DNA from: Gordonia shandongensis DSM 45094
GTDB lineage: Bacteria; Actinomycetota; Actinomycetes; Mycobacteriales; Mycobacteriaceae
Assembly: GCF_000423025.1 (NCBI RefSeq)
Contig: NZ_AUHE01000010.1
Span: 1 to 64,000 of the forward strand
Direction of reading: 5' to 3'
DNA: 64,000 nucleotides
Part shown: positions 45,050-53,449 of the stretch, one piece after another
Numbering within the stretch: position 1 is the first letter of the stretch
Layout of the letters: every line of letters begins with the position of its first letter
Translations under genes and position numbers: made by a program
Notes under the pieces: model-generated
Database searches by the model: none
The model's input: only the letters and a program-made list of their open reading frames with translations
What the model was told of the DNA's origin: nothing

Positions 45050-45223
45050 TTAAGTTTCTGCAAGCGCGGCCGAGAAGTAGTGTAAGCGCGAGAATGGGTA
45101 AGTAGGAGGACGGTGGTCTTCTTCCCCATTCCAATATCATAAAAATCGGAATCAACCCAATGGCGCAAAAAATTCTCGCTGGTGTTTCTTGGGTCCTTTC
45201 GGTCTGTGGTTATAGTATTTCAC
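44982..45223 (-). pseudogene. Small two-TM protein gene interrupted by a frameshift
   Basis: GTG at 45223 directly abuts the TAA of the paralogue-2 gene. It reads VKYYNHRPKGPKKHQREFFA and stops after 23 codons. One frame over, starting near the T6 run around 45163, the reading continues IGLIPIFMILEW (TM), PPSSYLPILALTLLLGRACR (TM) and ends NCNWWNLW at 44982. The joined product would be about 80 aa. A single-base indel, a sequencing error or a programmed slip at T6 would each explain it. Confidence 0.4.
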
Positions 45224-45808
45224 TTACCCTCCGCCTACCGGGGAATAGGGGGTCTGACGAATCTGTTCGACTACATCGGCGATGGAACTCGACTCGGGGT
45301 CTCGCCTGATCTGCGCCAGCTGTTCTGATGAGATTGCTGTACCGGCCCAGAGGACGTACCCAGTCGTGACTTCACGGTCAACCCTTGAAAGAAACATGAG
45401 GTACGCATCGCCGGCGGAGAACAGGCTTTCGTTTTGTGGATTGCATCCCTCGACTCCGTTCTGAATTACGTCAAATCTCCCCGAAAGGTCGCCTCGGAAG
45501 TTGATTTCTACGTTCGCGGCATACGTCGTCTCTGGAAAGAGATCCCTTTTTGTGTCGGTCTCCTTTACGATCCGTGCGATGACGATGTCTTGTGATGAAG
45601 CGGTGTGTGCTCGTAGATCGGTATCAAAGTCGACGGCCGGAACTTCGTCGATATAGGCGTTGCATATATCGACCCCACCTGGGGTGAATTTTTTCGCAAT
45701 AATTAAGGCGGATGTCAATCCCGCGATCAAGACCACTGCAGCGATTCTCGACGCCACGATGATGGCGCGTCTCCTGTCCGTCTTCTTTTTCACTGCGCCG
45801 ACTTTCAT
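45224..45808 (-). CDS. Membrane-anchored hypothetical protein, paralogue 2 (possible NTR/TIMP-like domain)
   Basis: 194 aa, the same length as paralogue 1 and exactly 1,234 bp away. Residues 1-75 and the last ~40 are nearly identical to paralogue 1, while 80-155 differ a lot (for example EGCNPQNESLFSAGDAYLMF). Same layout: basic N-terminus, one TM, two Cys. ATG with a strong GAGGAGGT site. Function unknown; a cell-surface protein is likely from topology. Confidence 0.65.
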   Translation of the reverse strand: MKVGAVKKKTDRRRAIIVASRIAAVVLIAGLTSALIIAKKFTPGGVDICNAYIDEVPAVDFDTDLRAHTASSQDIVIARIVKETDTKRDLFPETTYAANVEINFRGDLSGRFDVIQNGVEGCNPQNESLFSAGDAYLMFLSRVDREVTTGYVLWAGTAISSEQLAQIRRDPESSSIADVVEQIRQTPYSPVGGG

Positions 45809-46033
45809 CTAGTGGTACCTCCTCATTGCGGTGGTGTCGACGGATGTCGGGCCGCTGGGGGTACGTGCTGAATCAAGGGTATTATGCGCTGATCTCGGCT
45901 CAGTCTCGCGCTTGTGGAATTTTTGACGGGGGCGAGTCGGTGATCTTCGTAAATTCTTACGTCCCGTTAACCTGTTTGTGTCTGCCGTACTCATCATCGC
46001 CACAGCGACACTGTCGTGGGCTTGGGCGACGCG

Positions 46034-46189
46034 ATGTCGATTCTCACTCACTCCGACTGCGGTTTGATGCAGGCTCGTATGCGCTTTTGTGAGCGCCACC
46101 GTCCCGGAGCCTCCCTGGACGACGTGATTGCAGGAGTGTGCGCGGGTGGTGTGCCGGCTCGGTGGCCAGGCCTCATCCCATTGCTCTGA
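46034..46189 (+). CDS. 51-aa hypothetical ORF
   Basis: ATG at 46034. The product starts MSILTHSDCGLMQARMRFCE and ends with ASLDDVIAGVCAGGVPARWP plus GLIPLL. Codon choice is GC-rich at third positions, unlike random frames here. No ribosome site is clear and no family is recognised. It marks the right-hand edge of the accessory patch. Confidence 0.3.
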   Translation: MSILTHSDCGLMQARMRFCERHRPGASLDDVIAGVCAGGVPARWPGLIPLL

Positions 46190-46285
46190 AGTGAAACGAG
46201 TTCAGACGGGTCCGCCGGCCGTCGACCCGCCTGGCATGGACGGGAATCGGCGAAGCAAGCAGGCGTGTTCCGCTCCTGTGCGCGG

Positions 46286-46756
46286 TCAGTCGCGCACGGC
46301 GGGACCGGGCGTGATCTGCCAGCCGCCGGCGGAGAGCGAGCCGATCGCCTCGAAGGTGCGGTCGTAGCCGGTAGCACTGATCCGCCAGCCGCCGTCGGTG
46401 CGGCGGTACTCGTCGCGGAAGAAGGCGGCGCCGACGATCATCACGTCGTGGTCGGGGACCAGGACCCGATCCTGCAGATACCAGCTGCCGGTCGCGGAGT
46501 CGCCGTCGATGCGGAGGATCGGATGATCGACGCGGTGTTCGATGATCAACGTTCCGCTCATCGCGGTCGACAGATAGTCGATGACGGCGTCGCGGCCGGT
46601 GAACGACAGCGTCCGCCCGCCGAGCGAGGTGCCGTAGTCGGTGACGACGTCCTCGGTGAGGGTGTCGGCGAGCGCCGTCCAGTCACGGGTGTCGACGGCC
46701 CGCAGGTAGCGGTACTTGAGCTCCTCGATCTCGCGGATCGGGTCGGCGTCGGTCAT
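46286..46756 (-). CDS. SnoaL-like/NTF2-fold protein
   Basis: 156 aa. IEELKYRYLRAVDTRDW, then a TLTEDVVTDYG turn, HRVDHPILRIDGDSATGSW and YRRTDGGWRIS are typical of SnoaL-like cone-shaped alpha+beta domains used as isomerases, dehydratases or ligand binders. Substrate unknown. ATG at 46756 with a perfect AGGAGGT site. A distant relative is encoded at 54726. Confidence 0.8.
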   Translation of the reverse strand: MTDADPIREIEELKYRYLRAVDTRDWTALADTLTEDVVTDYGTSLGGRTLSFTGRDAVIDYLSTAMSGTLIIEHRVDHPILRIDGDSATGSWYLQDRVLVPDHDVMIVGAAFFRDEYRRTDGGWRISATGYDRTFEAIGSLSAGGWQITPGPAVRD

Positions 46757-46918
46757 GGGGGCGGACCTCCTTCGGCGGCCACGCTACAGGCGGGGCGTCG
46801 CTCGACACCGCGTTTCGGCGACCCACCAGGGGCTTCGCGAAAGTGTTACAGATCCATCGAATGAATGACGTGTGATCTTCCACTCCGTGTGCGGGTGGGA
46901 GATGTCAGCATTTCCTCG

Positions 46919-46924
46919 TACAAT
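46919..46924 (+). promoter_or_regulatory. -10 element for the L,D-transpeptidase gene
   Basis: TACAAT, five of six bases matching TATAAT, lies 56 bp before the ATG at 46981, leaving a leader of about 50 nt with a CGGAGCAGG-type purine stretch. Confidence 0.5.
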
Positions 46925-46980
46925 GGTCAACCGGAGCAGGGTCCGTTTCCGGGGCCCGAAATGAGCAGTTCAGGAGCACA

Positions 46981-48198
46981 ATGCGTTTTCGGCGAATCCG
47001 CGAGACTCGACTCGGATCCAGAGCGGCGGTGGGACTCGTCCTGATGTCGACCGTGGCACTGGTCGCGTCGTGCAGCAGTTACGACAACGAAGTCCACGCC
47101 AACGGCGAGTTCGGCGACATGATCAAGCCCGCGATCTCGTTCACCTCGGGCGTCGAGGGTGATGCGAAGCCCCTGACGAAGGGGGAGGTCGGCGTCCTTC
47201 CGGGACGTCCGATCGTCGTCAAGGCCACCGAGGGAAGCCTCGCCGAGGTGACCATCCCGACCCGCAGCAAGAAGCCGGTCGAGGGGACCTTCAGCGACGA
47301 CCACACCACGTGGACCAGTACGGAGTCGTTCGGGTACGACCGCAAGTACACGGTCACCGCCCGTGCGATCGGCGTCGGCGGCGAGACGGTCAGCAAGACC
47401 AACTTCGTCACCCGCGCGCCCAGCAACCTCACTCAGGCCTACATCAGTCCGCCCGACGGTGAGACCGTCGGCGTGGCGCAGACGGTCGGCGTCCGTTTCG
47501 ACGAATCGATCCCGAACCGCAAGGCTGCGCAGAACGCGATCAAGATCACGACCACCCCGAAGGTCGAGGGTGCGTTCTACTGGATCAGCGACCAGGAGGT
47601 TCGCTGGCGTCCCGAGAAGTTCTGGAAGTCCGGCACCAAGGTGAACGTCAAGGTCAACACCTTCGGCATCGATCTGGGCAAGGGACTGTTCGGCCAGGAG
47701 AACCAGGAGTCCAGCTTCAAGGTCGGCCGCGAGATGGAACTCGTCGCCGACGACAACACCAAGACGGTGACCGTGAAGCGTGACGGAAGGGTCATCCGGA
47801 GCATGCCGACGTCGATGGGCAAGGGTGACACCCCGACCGACAACGGCATCTACATCATCGGTGACCGGCTCGACCACATCATCATGGACTCGTCCACCTA
47901 CGGCGTTCCGACGAACTCGGCCGACGGATACCGCACACCGGTCGACTATGCGACGCAGATGTCGTACAGCGGCATCTACCTGCACTCGGCACCGTGGTCG
48001 ATGTGGGCGCAAGGCAACACGAACACGAGCCACGGTTGCCTCAACCTCAGCCCGGACGACGCCCTGTGGATCAAGACCAACACGCTGCGCGGCGACCCGG
48101 TGACGGTCAAGAACACCAGCGGGCCGGAACTCCCCGGCACCGACGGGCTCGGCGACTGGAACATCCCGTGGTCGACCTGGAAGAAGGGCAACGCCTGA
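46981..48198 (+). CDS. L,D-transpeptidase lipoprotein (LppS/Ldt type)
   Basis: 405 aa. Lipobox ALVASC (C31). Bacterial Ig-like domains (about 45-250) include ISPPDGETVGVAQTVGVRFD and WRPEKFWKSGTKVNV. The YkuD catalytic domain (about 255-375) has GIYLHSAPWS and SHGCLNLSPDDA (catalytic Cys about 354). It forms 3-3 cross-links in peptidoglycan. Position near fas parallels Rv2518c (LppS). ATG at 46981. Confidence 0.93.
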   Translation: MRFRRIRETRLGSRAAVGLVLMSTVALVASCSSYDNEVHANGEFGDMIKPAISFTSGVEGDAKPLTKGEVGVLPGRPIVVKATEGSLAEVTIPTRSKKPVEGTFSDDHTTWTSTESFGYDRKYTVTARAIGVGGETVSKTNFVTRAPSNLTQAYISPPDGETVGVAQTVGVRFDESIPNRKAAQNAIKITTTPKVEGAFYWISDQEVRWRPEKFWKSGTKVNVKVNTFGIDLGKGLFGQENQESSFKVGREMELVADDNTKTVTVKRDGRVIRSMPTSMGKGDTPTDNGIYIIGDRLDHIIMDSSTYGVPTNSADGYRTPVDYATQMSYSGIYLHSAPWSMWAQGNTNTSHGCLNLSPDDALWIKTNTLRGDPVTVKNTSGPELPGTDGLGDWNIPWSTWKKGNA

Positions 48199-48223
48199 CC
48201 GTCCGATCTCTGATCGCCCGGTG

Positions 48224-48265
48224 ACGGTGGTGGACGGCAGCATCCTGCGGTCCGCCACCGTTTTT
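48224..48265 (+). terminator. Intrinsic terminator after the L,D-transpeptidase gene
   Basis: Arms ACGGTGGTGGAC (48224-48235) and GTCCGCCACCGT (48250-48261) pair with one G-U, followed by TTTTT. Confidence 0.85.
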
Positions 48266-48365
48266 GCCGTCGGGCACTGTGCCATTGGTCGATGTTAGTA
48301 TCTGCGGTGGAATTTCGACCGGCGCGAGTTCGGTCGACCAGACACACGAGATAGGTAACCGATCC

Positions 48366-49505
48366 ATGGCACGTCCTTCGTGGGAGACCGAGGAACTCAC
48401 TGCGCTGCGCGAGATGACGCGCGCCTTCTGTGAGAAGGAGATCGCTCCGAACACCGAGCGGTTCATCGACCAGCATCACGTCGACCGTGAGCTGTGGAAC
48501 AAGGCCGGCGACCTCGGCCTGCTCTGCATGTCGATTCCCGAGGAGTACGGCGGCGGCGGAGGCACCTTCGCCCACGAGGCCGTGCTGATCGAGGAGCAGG
48601 CGCGCATCGTCGACTCGTCGTGGGGTCAGAGCCTGCACAACGGCATCGTCGCGCACTACATCCTCGCGTACGGCTCCGAGGAGCAGAAGAAGGAATGGCT
48701 GCCGAAGATGGCGTCCGGCGAGGTGGTCGGCGCCATCGCCATGACCGAGCCCGGCACCGGGTCGGACCTGCAGAACGTGAAGACCAAGGCGACCAAGGAC
48801 GGCGACGACTACGTGATCGACGGGTCGAAGACCTTCATCACCAACGGCGGCCAGGCCGACCTGGTGGTCGTCGTCGCCAAGACCGACACCTCCGAGGGCG
48901 CCAAGGGGATCTCGCTGATCCTCGTCGAGACCGAACGTGAGGGATTCAGCCGCGGCCGGATCCTCGACAAGGTCGGCATGCGGGGTCAGGACACGGCCGA
49001 GCTGAACTTCGACGGCGTGCGCGTGCCGCAGTCCAACCTGCTCGGCACCGAAGAAGGGCAGGGCTTCGTCCAGCTGATGATGCAGCTGCCGCAGGAGCGG
49101 CTGATCATCGCCGTCGCGTCGGTCGCCGGCATGGAGGTCGCACTGGAGAAGACCCTCGAATACACCAAGGAGCGCACCGCGTTCGGCCGCCCCGTCTTCG
49201 GTTTCCAGAACACGAAGTTCAAGCTCGCCGAGGTCGCGACCGAGGCTCACGTGGCGCGCGTCTTCCTCGACGACTGCATGGAGAAGCACCTGCGCGGCGA
49301 GCTCGACATCCCGACCGTCGCGATGGCCAAGTGGTGGACCACCGACCGCGCGATGGGCGTCGCCGACACCTGCCTGCAGCTGTTCGGCGGCTACGGCTAC
49401 ATGAACGAGTACCCGATCGCGCGCATGTGGGCCGACAACCGCGTCCAGATGATCTACGGCGGCACCAACGAGATCATGAAGGAGATCATCTCGCGTTCCC
49501 TGTGA
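48366..49505 (+). CDS. Acyl-CoA dehydrogenase
   Basis: 379 aa. FAD-dependent first step of beta-oxidation or amino-acid acyl-CoA breakdown. IAMTEPGTGSDLQ (FAD/substrate), FITNGGQADLVVVVAKTD, QLFGGYGYMNEYPIAR and YGGTNEIMKE (catalytic Glu region) are all present. ATG at 48366 (MARPSWETEEL) was chosen over the longer frame, which runs into the upstream terminator. The closest named group (FadE subfamily) cannot be fixed by eye. Confidence 0.92.
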   Translation: MARPSWETEELTALREMTRAFCEKEIAPNTERFIDQHHVDRELWNKAGDLGLLCMSIPEEYGGGGGTFAHEAVLIEEQARIVDSSWGQSLHNGIVAHYILAYGSEEQKKEWLPKMASGEVVGAIAMTEPGTGSDLQNVKTKATKDGDDYVIDGSKTFITNGGQADLVVVVAKTDTSEGAKGISLILVETEREGFSRGRILDKVGMRGQDTAELNFDGVRVPQSNLLGTEEGQGFVQLMMQLPQERLIIAVASVAGMEVALEKTLEYTKERTAFGRPVFGFQNTKFKLAEVATEAHVARVFLDDCMEKHLRGELDIPTVAMAKWWTTDRAMGVADTCLQLFGGYGYMNEYPIARMWADNRVQMIYGGTNEIMKEIISRSL

Positions 49506-49557
49506 CGTGCGTGATCACCGACGTGACGGGTTGTGATCGATCCGCGTCCGGAGCCGG

Positions 49558-51054
49558 TCAGGGGGTGGTGTACGCCGCGAGGAACTCGATGAGCATCGCC
49601 GCCGTCACCGGCTTCGGGAGCAGGTCGATCGCAGCGATCACGGCACCGATGTCGATGGCATCGGAAGCCGTCGACGGGTCGGTGCGCGGGTCGATGCCCG
49701 CGCCGACCAGGACCGCCTCGGTGGCGGCGGAGTCGAGCGAGAGCGCATCGTCGACCGTCACGGTGCCGGAGGCGAACGCCGCACCCAGGTCGCCGAGCGC
49801 TTCCGGAGCCTGAACGGGAGGCTGCCCGCGCGCGGCGTCGGCGGCCTCGGTCATCGCCGCGCGGAGCTCGTCGACGACCTTCCCGGTGGCCGGCGTGACG
49901 GTCAGGTGGGTGCTCGCAGGCAGTTCGGTCTCGTCGTCCTGGACGTAGCGCGGCTGCTCCTGGAGGGTGAAGCCGCGCGTGCGCACCTCCCTCGACCACC
50001 GGTGCGGGTCGATCGGGGTCGACGATGCGGTATCGGCGGCGACGGCGAACACGGGGCCCTCCGGCCGGCCCACCACGCGGAGGCCGTCGATGTCCGCGAC
50101 CGCCTCCACCAAGGCGTCCCGGGCGGTGGCGACGGGACGCACCAATTCGGTGAAGCCGTCGGCACCGAGATACTCGGTGATGGCCCATGCGGCGGCCGTT
50201 CCGGTGGCCGAACGGGACCCGAGGAGCGTCGGATTCACCACCGGGTACCCCGGCCAGTCCGCGGTCGCGAAGTAGGCGGCCCGATGCCGGTCGCGGTCGG
50301 TGAACAGCACCACCGACGCCCCCTTCGGCGCATATCCGTACTTGTGGAAGTCGGCCGACAGACTGGCCACACCGGGAACGCGCAGATCCCAGTGCGGCAA
50401 CTCATCCGGCCACCAGGCCAGCGCGAAGCCGCCGAGGCAGGCGTCGACGTGGAGGGGCACACCCCGCTGTGCGGCCAGCGCGCCGATCGAGACGATCGGG
50501 TCGATCGCCCCGGTCGGATAGTTCGGGGCCGACGCGACGACCAGGACCGTCTCGGCGTCGATGTGGTCGGCGAGCCGCGCCGGATCGACGCGGGTGGACG
50601 TCGGATCGACCGGGACCCGCCGCACCTGCAGGCCGAGAAGTTCCCCGGCCTTGGTGAACGCGGCATGGGCCGTCGCCGGCATCACGATGTTCCCGCGACC
50701 GACCGGCAGTCCGGCCGTTCGTCGGGCGGAGAGGACGGCGAGCAGGCAGCTCTCGGTGCCGCCGGAGGTGACGGTGCCGACAGCGGCGGACCCGCCGGCC
50801 GGGCGGTTCGCGTCGCCGAACGCGGAGCGGGTGAACGCGATCAGGTCGCGCTCCATGGCGGCGACGGAGCCGAAGACCGTCGGGTCGAGGCCGTTGACCG
50901 GTCGGACCGCGTCGGCGGCAGCGGCCGCCAGGCGGTCGATCTCATCGCGCCCGCTATCGTACACGTACGACAGGATGCGGCCGCCGTGCGTCGGCGCATC
51001 GGTGGCACGTCGCCGTCGCAGCTCGTCGAGGACGTCGGTGGCGCGGCGGTTCAT
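49558..51054 (-). CDS. PLP-dependent decarboxylase/lyase with C-terminal extension
   Basis: 498 aa. Group II decarboxylase or sphingosine-1-phosphate-lyase-like: VTSGGTESCLLAVLSAR, HVDACLGGFALAW and PLP lysine in SADFHKYGYAPKG. The core ends near residue 400; the remaining ~95 residues (from PPVQAPEALGDLGAAF) form an extra helical region not normal for the family. Substrate unknown. ATG at 51054 overlaps the transporter stop by 4 bp, so enzyme and transporter are co-translated. The open frame upstream is shadow. Confidence 0.85.
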   Translation of the reverse strand: MNRRATDVLDELRRRRATDAPTHGGRILSYVYDSGRDEIDRLAAAAADAVRPVNGLDPTVFGSVAAMERDLIAFTRSAFGDANRPAGGSAAVGTVTSGGTESCLLAVLSARRTAGLPVGRGNIVMPATAHAAFTKAGELLGLQVRRVPVDPTSTRVDPARLADHIDAETVLVVASAPNYPTGAIDPIVSIGALAAQRGVPLHVDACLGGFALAWWPDELPHWDLRVPGVASLSADFHKYGYAPKGASVVLFTDRDRHRAAYFATADWPGYPVVNPTLLGSRSATGTAAAWAITEYLGADGFTELVRPVATARDALVEAVADIDGLRVVGRPEGPVFAVAADTASSTPIDPHRWSREVRTRGFTLQEQPRYVQDDETELPASTHLTVTPATGKVVDELRAAMTEAADAARGQPPVQAPEALGDLGAAFASGTVTVDDALSLDSAATEAVLVGAGIDPRTDPSTASDAIDIGAVIAAIDLLPKPVTAAMLIEFLAAYTTP

Positions 51055-52403
51055 GGCGAATCCTTCCGGTCGTAACGGGTCAGCAGCAGCAGCATGCTCG
51101 CCGCCACCAGCACGGCGGGCAGCAGCGAGAAGCCCGCGGTGATGCCGATGAGCGCGGAACTCGGCTGATCGACCACATCGTCGGCCGATGACGAGACGAA
51201 GCCGGAGCCCGCGAGAACGAGGAGATAGACCCCGGGGCCGACGGCCATGCCGAGAGTTTCGCCGGCCGTCCACAGACCCGACAGCGCCCCGCCGCGGTCG
51301 TGACCTGTACGACGCGTGTGCTCGTCGATCACATCGGGCAGCATCGCGAGCGGAAAGGTCTGCATACCGGCGTACCCGATACCCGTCATCGCGACCACCG
51401 CGAACACCCACGCGCCGGGGGCGACGACTGCGGCCGTCAACACGATGTCGGCGGCGAGGAACACCGCGGACGCGGCGTACAGACCGCGTCTCTTGCCGAT
51501 GCGCCGCCCCACGCGAACCCACAGTGGCATCACCAGTAGAGCCGGGCCCACCAGGGCGGCGAACAAACCGGTCAACGCCCCGGGATCGTCGAGGACATAG
51601 GCGGCAAGGTATTGGGCGCCGGCCAGCATCACGGCGCTCGCCAGCGCCTGAATGACGAACACCGACAGCAGGATCCGGTAGTGGCGGTGTGTGCGCAGGG
51701 CGACGAACGCCGCACGGTGGTCGTCGCGATGCGGCGTGCCGACCGCCTGCGGCGAGCGCCGGGCGGCGGTTCCCGCGATGGCCGTCGCCGCGGCCATGCC
51801 GGCGGCGATCACGGTCACCGCGACGGCCGCCATGACCGCATAGCCGGTCGCGCCGCCGCCGAGAGCATCGCGGACCGCCGTGGCCCCGGCGCCCAAGATC
51901 AGGATGGCCGAGGCCAGGACCGCGATCCGCGCCGAGATCAGGCGCGTGCGGGCGTGGTAGTCGCCGGTCAGGTCGGTCGGCAGCGCGATGTACGGGACTT
52001 GGAAGCACGCATAGGCGACGGCGGCGGCGGTGAAGAACAGCAGGACCCACGCTGCGCCGACGAGCGGCGGGGCGCCGGTCGGCGCGCAGAAGGTGGCGAT
52101 GAACAGCGGGACGATGGCGACGGTGCCGAGCCACATCAGCCGGGTGCGCGAGCCGGTCCGCGCGAACGCGGCGTCGTTGCGGCCGCCGATGAGCGGATTC
52201 ACGACGACGTCGACGAGCTTGGGGATCACGACGACCGCCGAGGCGAGCAGTGCGCTGACCGCCAGGGTGTCGGTCAGGTAGTAGGCCATGACCAGACCGG
52301 GGAGGACACCGAAGCCGCCCGTGCCGAGGCTGCCCGCCGCGAAACCGGCGGTGACCCGACGGGGGACGTCGTCGGCCCGCTGTGTCACTCCGCCGGCAGC
52401 CAC
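51051..52403 (-). CDS. MFS transporter, GPH (MelB-like) family
   Basis: 450 aa with 12 membrane segments. GFGVLPGLVMAYYLTDTLA, PLIGGRNDAAFARTGSRTRL and ALPTDLTGDYHARTRL are typical of glycoside-pentoside-hexuronide:cation symporters. Coupled by a 4-bp overlap to the PLP enzyme downstream, so it may import the enzyme's substrate or export its product. GTG at 52403. A TTGACA (rc of 52434-52439) lies in a reasonable place for its promoter. Confidence 0.85.
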   Translation of the reverse strand: MAAGGVTQRADDVPRRVTAGFAAGSLGTGGFGVLPGLVMAYYLTDTLAVSALLASAVVVIPKLVDVVVNPLIGGRNDAAFARTGSRTRLMWLGTVAIVPLFIATFCAPTGAPPLVGAAWVLLFFTAAAVAYACFQVPYIALPTDLTGDYHARTRLISARIAVLASAILILGAGATAVRDALGGGATGYAVMAAVAVTVIAAGMAAATAIAGTAARRSPQAVGTPHRDDHRAAFVALRTHRHYRILLSVFVIQALASAVMLAGAQYLAAYVLDDPGALTGLFAALVGPALLVMPLWVRVGRRIGKRRGLYAASAVFLAADIVLTAAVVAPGAWVFAVVAMTGIGYAGMQTFPLAMLPDVIDEHTRRTGHDRGGALSGLWTAGETLGMAVGPGVYLLVLAGSGFVSSSADDVVDQPSSALIGITAGFSLLPAVLVAASMLLLLTRYDRKDSP

Positions 52404-52551
52404 ACCTCAGTTAAGCCCGACCAGCCGGGCCGATGTCAAGAGATCCGGGCGTCGGGGCAGTCAGGAGTCGGGGACATTCGGAGGTTCAGGGCAGCCGGGA
52501 GACGATGGGATCGGGGAGGGGCGGGATTGGGGAGGGGAGGTGATCGGACGG

Positions 52552-52557
52552 TACTTT
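52552..52557 (+). promoter_or_regulatory. -10 element for the PdxK/ThiD-like gene
   Basis: TACTTT ends exactly 7 bp before the GTG at 52565; leaderless transcript predicted. Confidence 0.55.
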
Positions 52558-52564
52558 CGTAGTC

Positions 52565-53359
52565 GTGGTGGACTTCGCATATGTGATCGCAGGCTCCGAG
52601 GCGACGGGCGGCGCCGGAATCCAGACCGACCTCAAGACCTTCCAAGAGCTGAGTGCCTTCGGATTGGGGGCCGTCACCTGCATCGTCTCGTTCGATCCCG
52701 ACAACGGCTGGGCGCATCGGTTCGTGCCGATCGCGCCGGACGTGATCGCCGATCAGATCCAGGCCGCGACGTCGGCGTACGACCTCGACGTGGTGAAGAT
52801 CGGCATGCTCGGCACACCGGCGACCATCGACGTCGTCGCCGACGCACTGTCGGGGCAGACGTGGCGGCACGTGGTCCTCGACCCGGTGCTGATCTGCAAG
52901 GGGCAGGAGCCGGGCGCGGCGCTCGACACCGACCGAGCACTGCGATCGCAGATCCTTCCACACGCCACCGTCGTGACGCCGAACCTCTTCGAGGCGACCG
53001 TCTTGTCGGGACGGGAGTCGATCGAGACGGTCGACGACCTCATCGACGCCGCCCGCCGTATCGGCGACCTCGGCCCGAGATACGTACTGGCCAAGGGTGG
53101 GGTCGAGTTGCCCGGCGACGACGCCGTCGACGTCCTGTTCGACGGCGATGACGTCACGGTCCTGCGGGCCCCCAAGATCGGCGGCAAGCGCGTCTCCGGT
53201 GCCGGCTGCACTCTTGCCGCCGCCGTGACCGCCGAACTCGCCAAGGGAGCGAGTGTGACCGATGCGGCGCAGCGGGCCAAGCACTTCACGCGCGACGCGA
53301 TCGACGCCCGCGTGGCCGGGCACCTCCCGTTCGAGGCCGCGCGCCAACACTCCCGGTGA
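52565..53359 (+). CDS. Pyridoxine/HMP(-phosphate) kinase (PdxK/ThiD family)
   Basis: 264 aa ribokinase-fold enzyme. IAGSEATGGAGIQTDLKTF (substrate lid, 9-27), VKIGMLGTPATI, VLDPVLICKGQE, TPNLFEA and VSGAGCTLAAAVTAEL (anion hole with catalytic Cys) are visible. Phosphorylates pyridoxine/pyridoxal or hydroxymethylpyrimidine; the GAGCTLA motif with Cys favours a dual-use PdxK/ThiD2-type enzyme. GTG at 52565 is 7 bp after TACTTT. Confidence 0.88.
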   Translation: MVDFAYVIAGSEATGGAGIQTDLKTFQELSAFGLGAVTCIVSFDPDNGWAHRFVPIAPDVIADQIQAATSAYDLDVVKIGMLGTPATIDVVADALSGQTWRHVVLDPVLICKGQEPGAALDTDRALRSQILPHATVVTPNLFEATVLSGRESIETVDDLIDAARRIGDLGPRYVLAKGGVELPGDDAVDVLFDGDDVTVLRAPKIGGKRVSGAGCTLAAAVTAELAKGASVTDAAQRAKHFTRDAIDARVAGHLPFEAARQHSR

Positions 53360-53394
53360 CACCGCGGCGCGCGGTGCGGCGGACCGATCGGGCA

Positions 53395-53400
53395 TAATCT
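53395..53400 (+). promoter_or_regulatory. -10 element for the 53450 secreted protein gene
   Basis: TAATCT, 50 bp upstream of the ATG at 53450, followed by a purine-rich GAGGGGG ribosome site. Confidence 0.45.
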
Positions 53401-53449
53401 CTCCCGAGCAGGCGGCAGGGGGCCGCCTCGATCAACGAGGGGGATGCCG

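Noticed and set aside
45809..46099. 96-aa open frame directly upstream of paralogue 2
   Set aside because: Composition is not convincing over most of its length. Only the last ~26 codons show homology to the other copy, so it is reported as an observation and not as a gene.
51055..52135. N-terminal extension of the PLP decarboxylase frame up to 52134
   Set aside because: The extra ~360 codons lie antiparallel-frame within the MFS gene on the same strand and are Arg-rich; the conserved enzyme starts at the ATG at 51054.
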